A stretch of 10,724 nt of DNA from Planctomycetaceae bacterium (GTDB lineage: Bacteria > Planctomycetota > UBA1135 > GCA-002686595). Every line of letters begins with the position of its first letter. Within the stretch, counting starts at the first letter, position 1. The stretch covers positions 1-10,724 of the forward strand of contig JABWBL010000173.1 in NCBI GenBank assembly GCA_013360535.1. The letters are read 5' to 3'. The translations under genes and the position numbers were made by a program. The notes under the pieces were generated by a model that ran no database searches, was not told the origin of the DNA, and saw only the letters and a list, made by a program, of their open reading frames with translations. Shown here one piece after another: positions 1-7,687 of this stretch.

Positions 1-2
1 CC

Positions 3-884
3 TACGCGGCGCTCACGCTCGCGGCCCTCGCGCTCGGCGGCGTCGCTTTTGTCGGGTACTGGGTGCACGGTGAGTTCGGCAAGCTGCACTCGGGCCAGTC
101 GACCGAGCTCGCGCTCGCGCAGGAGCGCATCGCGGAACTGTCGCGCCAGCTCGCGAGCGAGCGTTCGGCGCGCGAGGAGCTGCGCGCGACGCTGACGGGC
201 CGGCTCGATACGGAGCTGGCGGCCCTGGGGAACACGCAGGTGCTGCACGCCGGGAATGCGGCACGCTCCGCCGACGAACTGCGCGGCTCCCTCACGCTCG
301 TGCAAGGCAGCGTCGCGCGCCTCGACGATGCCCTGTCGCGGCTCGAGCGGCACGACGGCGAGCTGCTCACGCTGCAAAAGCACGTCAACGACCTGCAGAT
401 CGGCGCGCGCGAGAGTCAGGAGTGGATGGAAGCCGAGATCGAGGCGCTGCGCGCGGACCAGGCGGCCCAGCCGCAGGCCGCGCCGGTCGAAGAGCGCCCG
501 AGCTGGTGGCCGCTCGTGCAGCAGTTGAAGAACGAGAGCGTCAGCGAGCGCTATGGCGCGCTCGTGGCCCTAGCCGCGACGCGCGATCCCGCGGCGGCGC
601 AGCACGTGCTGCCCTTGCTCTCCGATCAGGACATCTTCCTGCGCATGGCGGCAGCCCGCACGCTCGGCGACCTCGGCAATCCGATCGCGGTCGAGCCGCT
701 GATCCAGACGCTGGAGGACAGCGAAGGGGTGGTGCGCGAGGCGGCCTACCTGTCCCTGCGCGCGATCACGCGCCGCGACCTGCCCTTCGACGCCCAGTCG
801 AACGACGCCGCCGAGCGCGCCAAGCGCGTCAAGGCCTGGCGGGAGTGGTGGGACAAGGAAAAGCCGAAGTTCGCCGGCAATTGA
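3..884 (+). CDS. Membrane-anchored coiled-coil / HEAT-repeat protein, 5' partial
   Basis: The reading frame is open from the left edge, so the gene starts outside the window; 293 residues are visible. The first 20 or so (Tyr-Ala-Ala-Leu through Gly-Tyr-Trp) are an uncharged Ala/Leu/Gly/Val stretch that fits a transmembrane helix. A GTG at 63 lies just after this helix and would remove it, so I do not treat it as the true start. Residues of about 40-165 are rich in Glu, Arg, Leu and Ala with heptad-like spacing, which suggests a coiled coil. Residues of about 170-265 hold two HEAT-like helical pairs (VLPLLSDQDIFLRMAAARTL and PLIQTLEDSEGVVREAAYLS). The C-terminus carries a W..WW motif followed by a Lys-rich tail. 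HEAT repeats are protein-protein scaffolds. The specific role is unknown; no catalytic motif is visible. It is probably inner-membrane anchored, with the bulk of the chain on one side. Confidence 0.75.
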   Translation, partial: YAALTLAALALGGVAFVGYWVHGEFGKLHSGQSTELALAQERIAELSRQLASERSAREELRATLTGRLDTELAALGNTQVLHAGNAARSADELRGSLTLVQGSVARLDDALSRLERHDGELLTLQKHVNDLQIGARESQEWMEAEIEALRADQAAQPQAAPVEERPSWWPLVQQLKNESVSERYGALVALAATRDPAAAQHVLPLLSDQDIFLRMAAARTLGDLGNPIAVEPLIQTLEDSEGVVREAAYLSLRAITRRDLPFDAQSNDAAERAKRVKAWREWWDKEKPKFAGN

Positions 885-888
885 GGCG

Positions 889-911
889 CGTGCGGCGGAG
901 GACGCCGCGCG
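889..911 (+). terminator. Possible hairpin terminator after the HEAT-repeat gene
   Basis: Five bases after the stop codon, 889-897 pairs with 903-911 (nine pairs, one of them G-U) around the loop GAGGA. No run of T follows, so this is not a canonical intrinsic terminator, and short GC stems arise by chance in DNA this rich in G+C. The position directly behind a stop codon and before a separate promoter is the main support. Confidence 0.3.
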
Positions 912-954
912 GGATGCGACGTCTCTGGCGGGGGCCGTACGGACTGCGGCGGCG

Positions 955-984
955 TTGTCCGTGAGTGGGGGAGGTTCCTATTCT
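955..984 (+). promoter_or_regulatory. Putative sigma70-type promoter of fumC
   Basis: TTGTCC (955-960) and TATTCT (979-984) are separated by 18 bases, a plausible -35/-10 pair, placed 47 bases ahead of the fumC ATG. The -10 lies in the string CTATTCTCC, and the same CTAnnCTCC pattern recurs upstream of rpmH and sucC. No transcript data are available, so this is inference from sequence. Confidence 0.45.
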
Positions 985-1031
985 CCTGCGCTTCGAGTTT
1001 CGCCCAACCGCAGAACCACGGACCTCCCGCC

Positions 1032-2456
1032 ATGACCGCCACCCGCACCGAGAGCGATTCCTTCGGCCCGATCGAAGTTCCCGCCGAGGCCCTGTACGGC
1101 GCCCAGACCCAGCGCTCGCGCCAGAACTTCAAGATCGGCGGGCACCGCTTCAACCGCCCGATGATCCGCGCGCTGGGAGTGGTCAAGAAGTGCGCGGCGC
1201 AGGCCAACCTCGAGCTCGGCGAGCTCGCCATGTTGACCAAGAAGCAGCACAAGGCGCTGCTGGCGGCCGCGGACGAGGTGATCGCGGGCAAGCTCGACGA
1301 GCACTTCCCGCTGGTCGTGTGGCAGACCGGTTCGGGCACGCAGTCGAACATGAACGCCAACGAGGTGATCTCCAACCGCGCGATCCAGATGCTCGGCGGA
1401 GCGCTCGGCTCGAAGAAGCCGATCCACCCCAACGACCATGTCAACCGCGCGCAATCCTCGAACGACGCCTTCCCGACCGCGATGCACATCGCCGCAGCGG
1501 AACAGACCGTCAACCGCCTGCTGCCCGCGCTCGAGGCGCTCGAGCAGGAACTCGCGAAGAAGTCGGCGGCCTGGAAGAAGGTCGTGAAGATCGGCCGCAC
1601 GCACCTGCAGGACGCGACCCCGCTCACCGTCGGTCAGGAGTTCTCCGGCTACGTGCAGCAGCTCAAGGACGTGCGCCGCGCGATCGCGGCGACGCTGCCC
1701 GGCGTGTACGAGCTCGCGCTCGGTGGCACCGCGGTCGGCACCGGCCTCAACACGCACCCCGACTACGCCAAGCTGGTCGCGAAGAAGATCGCCGAGGAGA
1801 CGGGCCTGCCGTTCAAGACCGCGCCCAACAAGTTCGCGACGCTGGCGGCCCACGACGCGCTCGTGTTCCTCTCGGGCTCCTACAAGACCGCCGCTGCGGC
1901 GCTGATGAAGATCGCCAACGACGTGCGCTGGCTCGGCTCCGGCCCGCGTTGCGGCATCGGTGAGCTCAAGCTGCCGGAGAACGAGCCGGGCAGCTCGATC
2001 ATGCCGGGCAAGGTCAACCCGACGCAGTGCGAGGCGATGACCATGGTGTGCGTGCAGGTCATGGGCAACGACGCGGCGATCACGGTCGCGGGCTCGATGG
2101 GCAACTTCGAGCTCAACGTGTTCAAGCCGGTGATGATCCACAACGTGCTCGAGTCGGCGCGCCTCCTGGCCGACGCCTGCGACTCGTTCCGCGAGAACTG
2201 CATCGCCGGGCTCGAGCTCGACACCGCGCGTGTCGACGAGCTGATGAAGAAGTCGCTGATGCTCGTCACGGCGCTCAACCGCCACATCGGCTACGACAAC
2301 GCCGCCAAGGTGGCCAAGAACGCCCACAAGAAGGGCCTGACGCTGCGCGAGAGCGTGGTCGAGCTCGGCCTGATGACCGGCGAGGCCTTCGACAAGGCCG
2401 TGATCCCCACCGACATGGTCGCGCCCAGGAAGGGCATGAGCATGTCCGGAGGCTGA
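1032..2456 (+). CDS. fumC: Class II fumarate hydratase (fumarase C)
   Basis: Catalyses the reversible hydration of fumarate to L-malate in the TCA cycle; it is a cytosolic, iron-independent homotetramer in this family. The 474-residue product has the normal length and all the family hallmarks. These are [14 protein letters not shown] at about 99-112, [19 protein letters not shown] at 132-150, [15 protein letters not shown] at 188-202 with the catalytic His191, and the superfamily signature [11 protein letters not shown] at 320-330 with the catalytic-loop serine. These motifs distinguish fumarase from aspartase or argininosuccinate lyase, although aspartase is the nearest relative. The ATG at 1032 gives the expected N-terminus; no strong Shine-Dalgarno precedes it. 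The gene appears monocistronic, since rpmH downstream has its own promoter-like sequence. Lysine is encoded almost entirely by AAG, and the codon bias resembles that of sucC/sucD, consistent with high expression. Confidence 0.97.
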   Translation: MTATRTESDSFGPIEVPAEALYGAQTQRSRQNFKIGGHRFNRPMIRALGVVKKCAAQANLELGELAMLTKKQHKALLAAADEVIAGKLDEHFPLVVWQTGSGTQSNMNANEVISNRAIQMLGGALGSKKPIHPNDHVNRAQSSNDAFPTAMHIAAAEQTVNRLLPALEALEQELAKKSAAWKKVVKIGRTHLQDATPLTVGQEFSGYVQQLKDVRRAIAATLPGVYELALGGTAVGTGLNTHPDYAKLVAKKIAEETGLPFKTAPNKFATLAAHDALVFLSGSYKTAAAALMKIANDVRWLGSGPRCGIGELKLPENEPGSSIMPGKVNPTQCEAMTMVCVQVMGNDAAITVAGSMGNFELNVFKPVMIHNVLESARLLADACDSFRENCIAGLELDTARVDELMKKSLMLVTALNRHIGYDNAAKVAKNAHKKGLTLRESVVELGLMTGEAFDKAVIPTDMVAPRKGMSMSGG

Positions 2457-2522
2457 AACAGCGGCGCTCGGTCTCCGGCCCCCCTCCCGACGCCCCGGCA
2501 CAGGCCCGCTTCCAGATTTGGG

Positions 2523-2551
2523 CTGACGGGACGGCCCGGCGTCCCTACACT
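2523..2551 (+). promoter_or_regulatory. Putative sigma70-type promoter of rpmH
   Basis: CTGACG (2523-2528) and TACACT (2546-2551) are separated by 17 bases, an ideal spacing, and lie 30 bases ahead of the rpmH ATG. The -10 sits in CTACACTCC, matching the CTAnnCTCC pattern seen before fumC and sucC. It is followed by an A-rich purine tract, AAAAAAGGG (2562-2570), a possible ribosome-binding region with a long 11-base spacer to the ATG. Confidence 0.5.
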
Positions 2552-2581
2552 CCCTCACCCCAAAAAAGGGTCCTACCCCAC

Positions 2582-2707
2582 ATGAAGATCAACACGCGCA
2601 GAAGCAAGGCCAAGCACGCCAAGAAGACCGGCTACCGGACCCGCCAGCGGACCAAGGGCGGTCGCAAGACCAACCGCCGCCAGCGCGCGAAGCACGGCAA
2701 GATCTGA
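2582..2707 (+). CDS. rpmH: Large-subunit ribosomal protein bL34
   Basis: A 41-residue, very basic protein that starts MKINTRRSK and ends RRQRAKHGKI. Laid without gaps against the E. coli bL34 sequence as I remember it, it matches at Met1, Lys2, Ser8, Lys11, Gly17, Arg19, Arg21, Thr24, Lys25, Gly27, Arg28, Arg33, Arg35, Ala36 and Lys37. The core G-[FY]-R-x-R-x-x-T-K-x-G-R is intact. bL34 binds 23S rRNA in the large ribosomal subunit. Two things are unusual. The normally conserved T-[FY]-Q-P-S segment near the N-terminus reads NTRRS. The gene is also not beside dnaA and rnpA, its usual partners, but stands alone between fumC and a transporter unit. It has its own promoter-like sequence, and a hairpin overlaps its stop codon. 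Another small basic ribosomal protein is possible but fits less well. Confidence 0.82.
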   Translation: MKINTRRSKAKHAKKTGYRTRQRTKGGRKTNRRQRAKHGKI

Positions 2708-2722
2708 GCCCGGCGCGGGCTC
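2706..2722 (+). terminator. Hairpin at the rpmH stop codon, possible terminator
   Basis: GAGCCCG (2706-2712) and CGGGCTC (2716-2722) form a perfect 7-bp stem with a 3-base GCG loop, starting inside the rpmH TGA. A short TTT (2730-2732) follows seven bases downstream, which is weak as a U-tract. The placement suits 3'-end formation of the short rpmH transcript. Confidence 0.45.
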
Positions 2723-2795
2723 GCGCGCGTTTCCCCGCGTGGGAACGGTGCGCGGGAGCCCCAGCCTGGTTTGGGTCCGCCGTGCCCGGTCGGCC

Positions 2796-3056
2796 ATGTT
2801 CGGCTCCCGGTCGAAGCTCCCGCACTACCTGTTCGCCGGCCACGCGTTGGTCGCGGCGGTCTGCGTCGTGGGCCCGGGGTACCTGTGGTGGGGCTCGAAC
2901 GCGCGTCCGTTCGTGCTCGGGCTGCCTTGGTCGCTCGTGTGGGCGCTGCTGTGGCTGGTGAGCGTGTTCGTGTCGCTGCTGCTCTACGAGCGCTGGACAC
3001 GCAAGGGCGAGGTCGAGCGCGAGCGCACTGAGGCCGCCGGAAAGCGGGACGCGTGA
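2796..3056 (+). CDS. Small two-helix membrane protein, SSS symporter partner (DUF3311-like)
   Basis: An 86-residue protein with two hydrophobic segments, about residues 9-32 (containing GPGYLWWG) and 40-64 (containing VLGLPWSLVWALLWLVSVF). A charged Arg/Glu/Lys tail follows. The layout 'P-x-Y-..., then LGLP followed by a Trp-rich helix' recalls the short membrane proteins of the DUF3311 or YhdT/DUF997 type that sit directly before SSS-family symporters such as MctP or PanF. The neighbour here is such a symporter, with a 4-bp GTGA overlap that suggests translational coupling. I chose ATG 2796. A GTG at 2739 would add 19 residues of unconvincing, Arg-rich sequence next to the rpmH hairpins. The function is inferred only: assembly or stability of the symporter. 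Confidence 0.7.
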   Translation: MFGSRSKLPHYLFAGHALVAAVCVVGPGYLWWGSNARPFVLGLPWSLVWALLWLVSVFVSLLLYERWTRKGEVERERTEAAGKRDA

Positions 3057-4514
3057 GCTCCGACGCATGGATCATCTCCGGCGTCTCCGTGCTGTACCTG
3101 CTCGGCTGCCTGTGGGTCGGCATGCGCGGCGGCAAGGGCGCGACGGATTCCGCCGTCGGCTATGTCGCTGGGGACCGCGCGCTCGGTCCGTTGCTGATGT
3201 ACTTCATCACGGGCGCGACGGTCTTCTCGGCCTTCTCGTTCCTCGCGACACCGGGCCTCGCCTACACGTCGGGCGCGGCGGTGTTCTACGTGCTCGGATA
3301 CGGGCTCGTGGGCTTCATCCCGTTCTACTTCCTCGGGCCGCTCGCGGCGAAGCTCGGACGCCAGCACGGCTACATCACGCAGGCCGAGATGGTGGCGGGC
3401 GCCTGCGGCGATCGCTGGCTCGCGGGCACGATGGCGCTCGTCAGCGCGCTCTCGTTCATTCCGTACCTCGCGCTGCAGATCAAGGGCGCGGGGCTCGTCG
3501 TCAACCGCCTGACCGAGGGCCAGGTTCCGGAGTGGCTGGGCGGTGGGGTGTGTTACCTCGTCGTGCTCGCGTACGTCCTGAAGAGCGGTGTTCTCGGCGT
3601 CGGCTGGACCAACGTGTTCCAGGGCGTGCTGATGATGGCGCTCGCGTGGGCTTTCGGGTTGTGGCTGCCGTACAAGCTCTACGGCGGCGTCGGCGCGATG
3701 TTCGAGCAGATCGCGGCCGCCAAGCTGGAGGTCGCGGGCGCTCTCGGTGCCGGGCGCGAAGACCGGCCAGTGGTTCGTGACCTCGGGCCTGATCTCGATG
3801 GTGGGCTTCACCTGCTGGCCACACCTCTTCATGAAGGCCTTCTCCGCGCGCGACGACCGCACGCTGCGCCGGACGGTCGTGTTCTATCCGACGTTCATGG
3901 TGTTCCTCGTGCCGATCTTCCTGATCGGTTTTGCGGGTGTGCTGTTCCCGACTCCGCCGCCGAATCCCGAGCAGATCCTGCCGCACATCCTGATGAGCCT
4001 CGACCTGCCAGCGCTGGTGGTCGGGCTGTTCTGCGCGGGGGCGCTCGCCGCGGGCATGTCGACCGGCGATGCGATCGCGCATGCGTCGGCGTCGATCCTC
4101 GTGCGCGACGGCTGGATCACGGCGCTCGGCCGGAAGCTGAGCTCGACCGCGGAACGGCGCGCGGTGCGCATCCTGATCGTCGTGCTCCTCGCCGCTTCCT
4201 ACGCGCTGGCCGTGACCTACGAAGGCGACCTCGTGCGCCTCCTGCTGTACGCCTACGGCCCGGTCGCGCAGTTCTTCCCCGGCTTGCTCATCTCGCTGCT
4301 CGGCCGTCGTCGCGACGGCATCGCGGTTCACGCAGGCCTGATCTGCGGAGTCGTGACCTGCGTGCTGCTCAAGTTCGAGCCGGGCTGGTCGCCCTGGGGC
4401 GTGCACGAAGGCCTGTGGGGGCTTGCTGTCAACGTGACCGTCGTGCTCGCCCTCTCGCTCGCCCGCGGCTGGCGTCCGTTCAGTTCGAGCGCCGGAAGCA
4501 ACGCGCGAGCGTGA
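3053..4514 (+). CDS. SSS-family sodium:solute symporter (MctP-like), disrupted by a frameshift
   Basis: A sodium-coupled organic-solute importer of the inner membrane. The N-terminal part, read from GTG 3053, carries SSS features: YVAGDRALGPLLMYFITGAT near 37-56, the unwound-helix region FSFLATPGLAYTSG at 61-74, YITQAEMVAG at 107-116, and WTNVFQGVLM near 185-194. After residue 228 this frame degenerates into Arg/Asp/Pro-rich sequence. The true continuation (GQWFVTSGLISMVGFTCWPH, then many hydrophobic helices) is one base over and runs to TGA 4512-4514. Removing one G from the GGG at 3736-3738 joins both parts into a single 486-residue protein of normal family length, reading EVAALSVPGAKTGQW across the join. 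The overlap with the small membrane protein upstream and the overall resemblance to MctP suggest a monocarboxylate substrate, which is inference. The 3' end overlaps the convergent dcd-like gene by 35 bp. As written, the gene would give a truncated, probably dead transporter unless the base is a sequencing error. Confidence 0.85.
3731..3750 (+). other. Frameshift site inside the symporter gene
   Basis: The coding frame changes by one base in this interval. Before it, the good frame has codons GTC GCG at 3731-3736; after it, codons run GCG CTC TCG GTG from 3738. One extra G in the run GGG 3736-3738 explains the change most simply. No slippery heptamer of the X-XXY-YYZ type is present, and no stop codon in the zero frame follows closely, which argues against programmed frameshifting. 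Confidence 0.75.
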
Positions 4515-5616
4515 GGTCCTGGTCGCGGTAGCTCGACTTCGAGCGCCCCTCGGCGTACAGGCGCGCCGGAACGCCGTGCGAGCGGTAGAAGCGCAGGCGG
4601 AAGAAGACCTGACCGTCTTCCACGAGGAACGGCACGTCGTGGGCGCGCACCTCGAGCACCGCCGCCGTGCCCATGCGGCCGCCGCTCGTCGTCTCGCGCC
4701 AGCCGAAGCCGTTGTCGAAGAAACCCGCGTAGTTGTTGCGCATCTCGCCGACGTCGACGTCGACGGGGAGCATCTCGGCCGCGAGGTGCGGCGGGATCAC
4801 GACGCGCTCCCGGCTGGCGAAGATGTAGAAGCTGCCCGGCGAGAGGATGCACGTGCCGTCGGGAGCATGCACCGGTTCCCAGTACTCGCGCGGGTCGTGC
4901 GCACCTTCGCGACTGAAGTGCACGACGCCGGTGTGGCCCTGCGCGCGCCAGCCCGCGGGCTCGCGGCCCGCGAGGCCCAGCCGCAGCTCGATGCCTCCGT
5001 CGTCGTCGAAGCGCACACGCTCGCGCTCGACGGGCCGGTCACCTTCCCAGCACAGCGGCGTGCGTTCGTACTCGGCGCGCAACTCCTCGGTCGTGAGCGC
5101 CGGATCGCCGATCGAGAGCCGCAGCTGGCACAGGCGATCCCCGCGTCGCAGCCGCACGGGGAACGAGAGCGGCGCCACTTCGAGCCACAGCTTGCCCTTG
5201 TATCCCGGCGGCGTCTCGTTGAAGCGCGGATGCCCCGGCACGAGCACACGCGTGAACAGGTCGCAGCGCCCCGTCGAGCTGCGCGGATTGAACGACGCGC
5301 GCACGCCCGGCGGCAGCGCGAGCTCCTCCTCGAGCGGCAGCAGGTACACGAGGCCCTTCTCGAGCACCGCTCCGTCGCTGCCGAGCCACAGCCGGCTCGT
5401 CTCGAGCTCCTCGAGTCGCGCCTCGACCGCCGTCGAGCCCGGCAGGAAACCCGCGCGGATGCGCGCCGCGTAGGGGCCGATGCGCAGGTCGAGGCTCGCC
5501 GCTTGCAGCTGCGCGTCGTCGATCGGCGCCGCACCCTCCCCAGCTCGCACGGCATTGCCAAACAGCGCGCGCAGGTCACTGTCGACGAACAGGCAGTCGC
5601 TCGGGACGGAGTGCAT
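4480..5616 (-). CDS. dcd: Two-domain 2'-deoxycytidine 5'-triphosphate deaminase-like protein
   Basis: The family deaminates dCTP to dUTP, feeding dTTP synthesis, in the cytosol. The 378-residue product is twice the length of a classical Dcd and holds two Dcd/dUTPase-fold halves. The N-terminal half has LQAASLDLRIG at 37-47, NPRSSTGRCDLFTRV at 110-124, GYKGKLWLEV at 138-147 and RRGDRLCQLRL at 157-167. The C-terminal half has FYIFASRERVVIPPHLAAEM at 263-282, NYAGFFDNGFGW at 295-306 and AVLEVRAHDVPFLVEDGQ at 319-336. Glu146 and Glu322 sit where the catalytic Glu of the LE motif lies in Dcd. This matches the double-length form I know from alphaproteobacteria. I use the symbol loosely; a dUTPase or bifunctional activity cannot be excluded. 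ATG 5616 places MHSVPSDCLF before the first conserved block. The gene is divergent from the antiporter (87 bp apart) and convergent with the symporter. Confidence 0.86.
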   Translation of the reverse strand: MHSVPSDCLFVDSDLRALFGNAVRAGEGAAPIDDAQLQAASLDLRIGPYAARIRAGFLPGSTAVEARLEELETSRLWLGSDGAVLEKGLVYLLPLEEELALPPGVRASFNPRSSTGRCDLFTRVLVPGHPRFNETPPGYKGKLWLEVAPLSFPVRLRRGDRLCQLRLSIGDPALTTEELRAEYERTPLCWEGDRPVERERVRFDDDGGIELRLGLAGREPAGWRAQGHTGVVHFSREGAHDPREYWEPVHAPDGTCILSPGSFYIFASRERVVIPPHLAAEMLPVDVDVGEMRNNYAGFFDNGFGWRETTSGGRMGTAAVLEVRAHDVPFLVEDGQVFFRLRFYRSHGVPARLYAEGRSKSSYRDQDLTLARCFRRSN

Positions 5617-5703
5617 GGGGCGAAGAGGATGACGCGAAAGTGGACCTGCGGGAAGCGCCCTTCCCTGTCCTCGGAGTGGAACATGCGCTAGAAGTTGCGG
5701 GAC

Positions 5704-7674
5704 ATGGCCGGGCTCGCTCAGGTTCTGCTGTTGCTCGGGTTGGCGACCCTGATCGTGCTCGCCTTCCAGCGACTGCGCCTTCCGACGAGCCTCGGATACC
5801 TGCTCGTGGGAGTGGTGCTCGGGCCGCACACGGCGGGACCGGTGGTCGATGCACAAGGGCTCCAGCAGTTCGCCGAGTTCGGAATCGTCTTCCTGCTCTT
5901 CACGGTCGGGCTGAATTTCTCGTTGCCCGAGATCCATGCCCTGCGGCGCACCGTCCTCGGCATCGGGTCGGCGCAGGTGCTCCTCACCACCCTGCTCGTG
6001 GCGCTCTCGTGCGCAGCCTTCGGAATGGCGTGGGGAGCTGCGTTCGTGGTCGGAGCGGTCGTGGCGCAATCGTCGACCTCGATCCTCCTCAAGCAGCTGT
6101 CGGAGCAACGTGAGGAACACGCTCCCTACGCACGCCTGGGCGTGGCGATCAGCGTGTTCCAGGACATCACGGCCGTGCCTTTCGTGGTCGCGATTCCCCT
6201 GCTCGGGGCCGGGGCGAACGTTGGCGCGGCCGCGGTCGCCACCATCGCCGGACAAGCGTTGGGCAAGGGCCTGTTGGCGCTCGTGCTCGTGTTCGTCGTC
6301 GGTCGCCGCGTCCTGAGTCCGCTCTTTCACCAGGTGGCCCTGCAGCGTTCTCCGGAGCTGTTCACGTTGACCGTGCTGTTCGTGTCTCTCACGGCAGCCT
6401 GGACCACACACGCCTTCGGGCTGTCGCTCGCCTTCGGCGCCTTCCTCGCGGGCATGGTGCTCGGTGAGACCGAGTTCCGCCATCAGGTCGAGGCGACCGT
6501 GCGCCCGATCCGCGACGTGCTGCTGGGACTGTTCTTCGTCGGGATCGGCATGCTCGTCGATCCGGTGGCGCTGCTGGCGATCTGGCCTCAGGCCCTGGGT
6601 GGCGCCGTGGGGCTGCTGCTCGCCAAGATGCTGCTCGTGGCCGCGATCGTCTACCGCTCGACGCGCGACGGGTTGTTCGCGTGGCGCACCGGCATCGTCG
6701 TTGCCGTCGGAGGGGAGTTTGGCTTCGCGTTGCTGGCGCTCGCCCTCGACGCCGGTGCCATCAGCGAGCTTCTCGCGCAGACGGTGCTGCTCAGCGTGCT
6801 GCTCTCCTTCGTGCTCGCGCCGCTGCTCATCCGCCACAATCTGGCCTTGGCTCGCTGGCTCGCGCGGCGACGGGATGGCGACGAGATGGACGGCCTGCCG
6901 ACCGCGACGACGATCTCACCGACTCTCGCGGGGCACGTGATCCTGGGTGGATACGGACGCGTGGGCCAGGGCATCGGCAACGTGCTGGAGCAGGAGGGCA
7001 TACCGTTCATCGCGGTCGACCTCGACGCCCCGCGGGTCCGCACGGCACACCAGGGCGGCGAGCCGGTGGTGTACGGCGACAGCGGGCAGCGTGAGATCCT
7101 CGAGGCGCTCGGCATCGCGCGGGCCAGGCTGCTCGTGCTCGCCCACGGAGAGAACACAGCCAGCCTCCGCACGCTGCGCCTCGTGCGCAGCCAGTGGCCG
7201 GAGGTGCCCGTCATGGTGCGAACACGCGACGAGGATTCGGTCGACGAGTTCTACGACGCTGGTGCCAGCGCGGTTTTTCCCGAGACGCTCGAAGCGGGAC
7301 TGATGATGGCCTCGCAAGTGCTGAAGGAGATGCGGGTTCCGCTCGGTCGCATCCTGAGCGTGATCGAGGAGCAGCGGACGGGAAAGTACGCCGAATTGCG
7401 GCGAATTTTCGTGGGCGAAATCCCGGGCGAGGAGCAGGACGCCGCGGCGGACGCCGACCGCCTGAGGCCGGTGCGCCTGGCTCCGGGAAGCGCGGCGATT
7501 GGTCGCGCGCTCGGCGAACTGGAGCTGAAAGAAGTCGTGGTGACGGCTCTCGTGCGGAGCGGACGGCGCGAACTGGAGCCGGGACGGGAGCGACGCCTCG
7601 AGGCGGGGGACACGCTCGTGCTCTTCGGGGCTCCCGATCCGTTGCGCGCAGCGGAGCGTCAGCTCACCGGCTGA
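5704..7674 (+). CDS. CPA2-family cation:proton antiporter with RCK domains (KefB/KefC type)
   Basis: An inner-membrane K+ (or Na+)/H+ antiporter with cytosolic regulatory domains. Residues 1-380 form the multi-helix CPA2 exchanger core, with LGYLLVGVVLGPHTAG at 30-45, FTVGLNFSLPEI at 66-77, AQSSTSILLKQL at 121-132 and VFQDITAVP at 151-159; the Asp of FQD is in the position conserved in KefC. Residues of about 410-525 are an RCK-N (TrkA-N) Rossmann domain with GYGRVG at 416-421 and the acidic VDLD at 438-441, which should bind NAD(H) or another nucleotide. Residues of about 585-655 look like RCK-C (TrkA-C). The total of 656 residues is normal for this fusion. ATG 5704 was chosen; TTG 5695 is an alternative, and an in-frame TAG at 5689 rules out anything longer. 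Whether it is glutathione-gated like E. coli KefB/C cannot be told; no ancillary KefF/KefG gene is adjacent. It is divergent from the dcd-like gene and probably monocistronic. Confidence 0.92.
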   Translation: MAGLAQVLLLLGLATLIVLAFQRLRLPTSLGYLLVGVVLGPHTAGPVVDAQGLQQFAEFGIVFLLFTVGLNFSLPEIHALRRTVLGIGSAQVLLTTLLVALSCAAFGMAWGAAFVVGAVVAQSSTSILLKQLSEQREEHAPYARLGVAISVFQDITAVPFVVAIPLLGAGANVGAAAVATIAGQALGKGLLALVLVFVVGRRVLSPLFHQVALQRSPELFTLTVLFVSLTAAWTTHAFGLSLAFGAFLAGMVLGETEFRHQVEATVRPIRDVLLGLFFVGIGMLVDPVALLAIWPQALGGAVGLLLAKMLLVAAIVYRSTRDGLFAWRTGIVVAVGGEFGFALLALALDAGAISELLAQTVLLSVLLSFVLAPLLIRHNLALARWLARRRDGDEMDGLPTATTISPTLAGHVILGGYGRVGQGIGNVLEQEGIPFIAVDLDAPRVRTAHQGGEPVVYGDSGQREILEALGIARARLLVLAHGENTASLRTLRLVRSQWPEVPVMVRTRDEDSVDEFYDAGASAVFPETLEAGLMMASQVLKEMRVPLGRILSVIEEQRTGKYAELRRIFVGEIPGEEQDAAADADRLRPVRLAPGSAAIGRALGELELKEVVVTALVRSGRRELEPGRERRLEAGDTLVLFGAPDPLRAAERQLTG

Positions 7675-7687
7675 GCCGAAACCACGT

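Noticed and set aside
978..2558. A 526-codon open frame on the minus strand opposite fumC, rich in Arg, His, Ala and Val
   Set aside because: It is the antisense shadow of the clearly conserved fumC; GC-rich codon bias removes stop codons from the opposite strand. The composition is low complexity and matches no family.
2731..2745. A second small hairpin after rpmH (TTCCC paired with GGGAA)
   Set aside because: Only five pairs and no T-tract; too weak to list beside the better stem at 2706-2722.
2739..2795. A longer GTG start for the small membrane protein
   Set aside because: The extra residues are Arg-rich and unlike the family, and the region overlaps small hairpins after rpmH. ATG 2796 places the first helix a few residues from the start as expected.
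3737..4531. Continuation of the symporter's first frame past the frameshift
   Set aside because: The sequence becomes Arg/Asp/Pro-rich without hydrophobic helices, while the neighbouring frame continues the transporter. It is not a genuine domain.
5617..6837. Extension of the minus-strand dcd-like frame far upstream, opposite the antiporter
   Set aside because: This part is antisense to the conserved CPA2 antiporter and is full of Glu/Arg/His runs typical of shadow frames. The true dcd-like start is ATG 5616.
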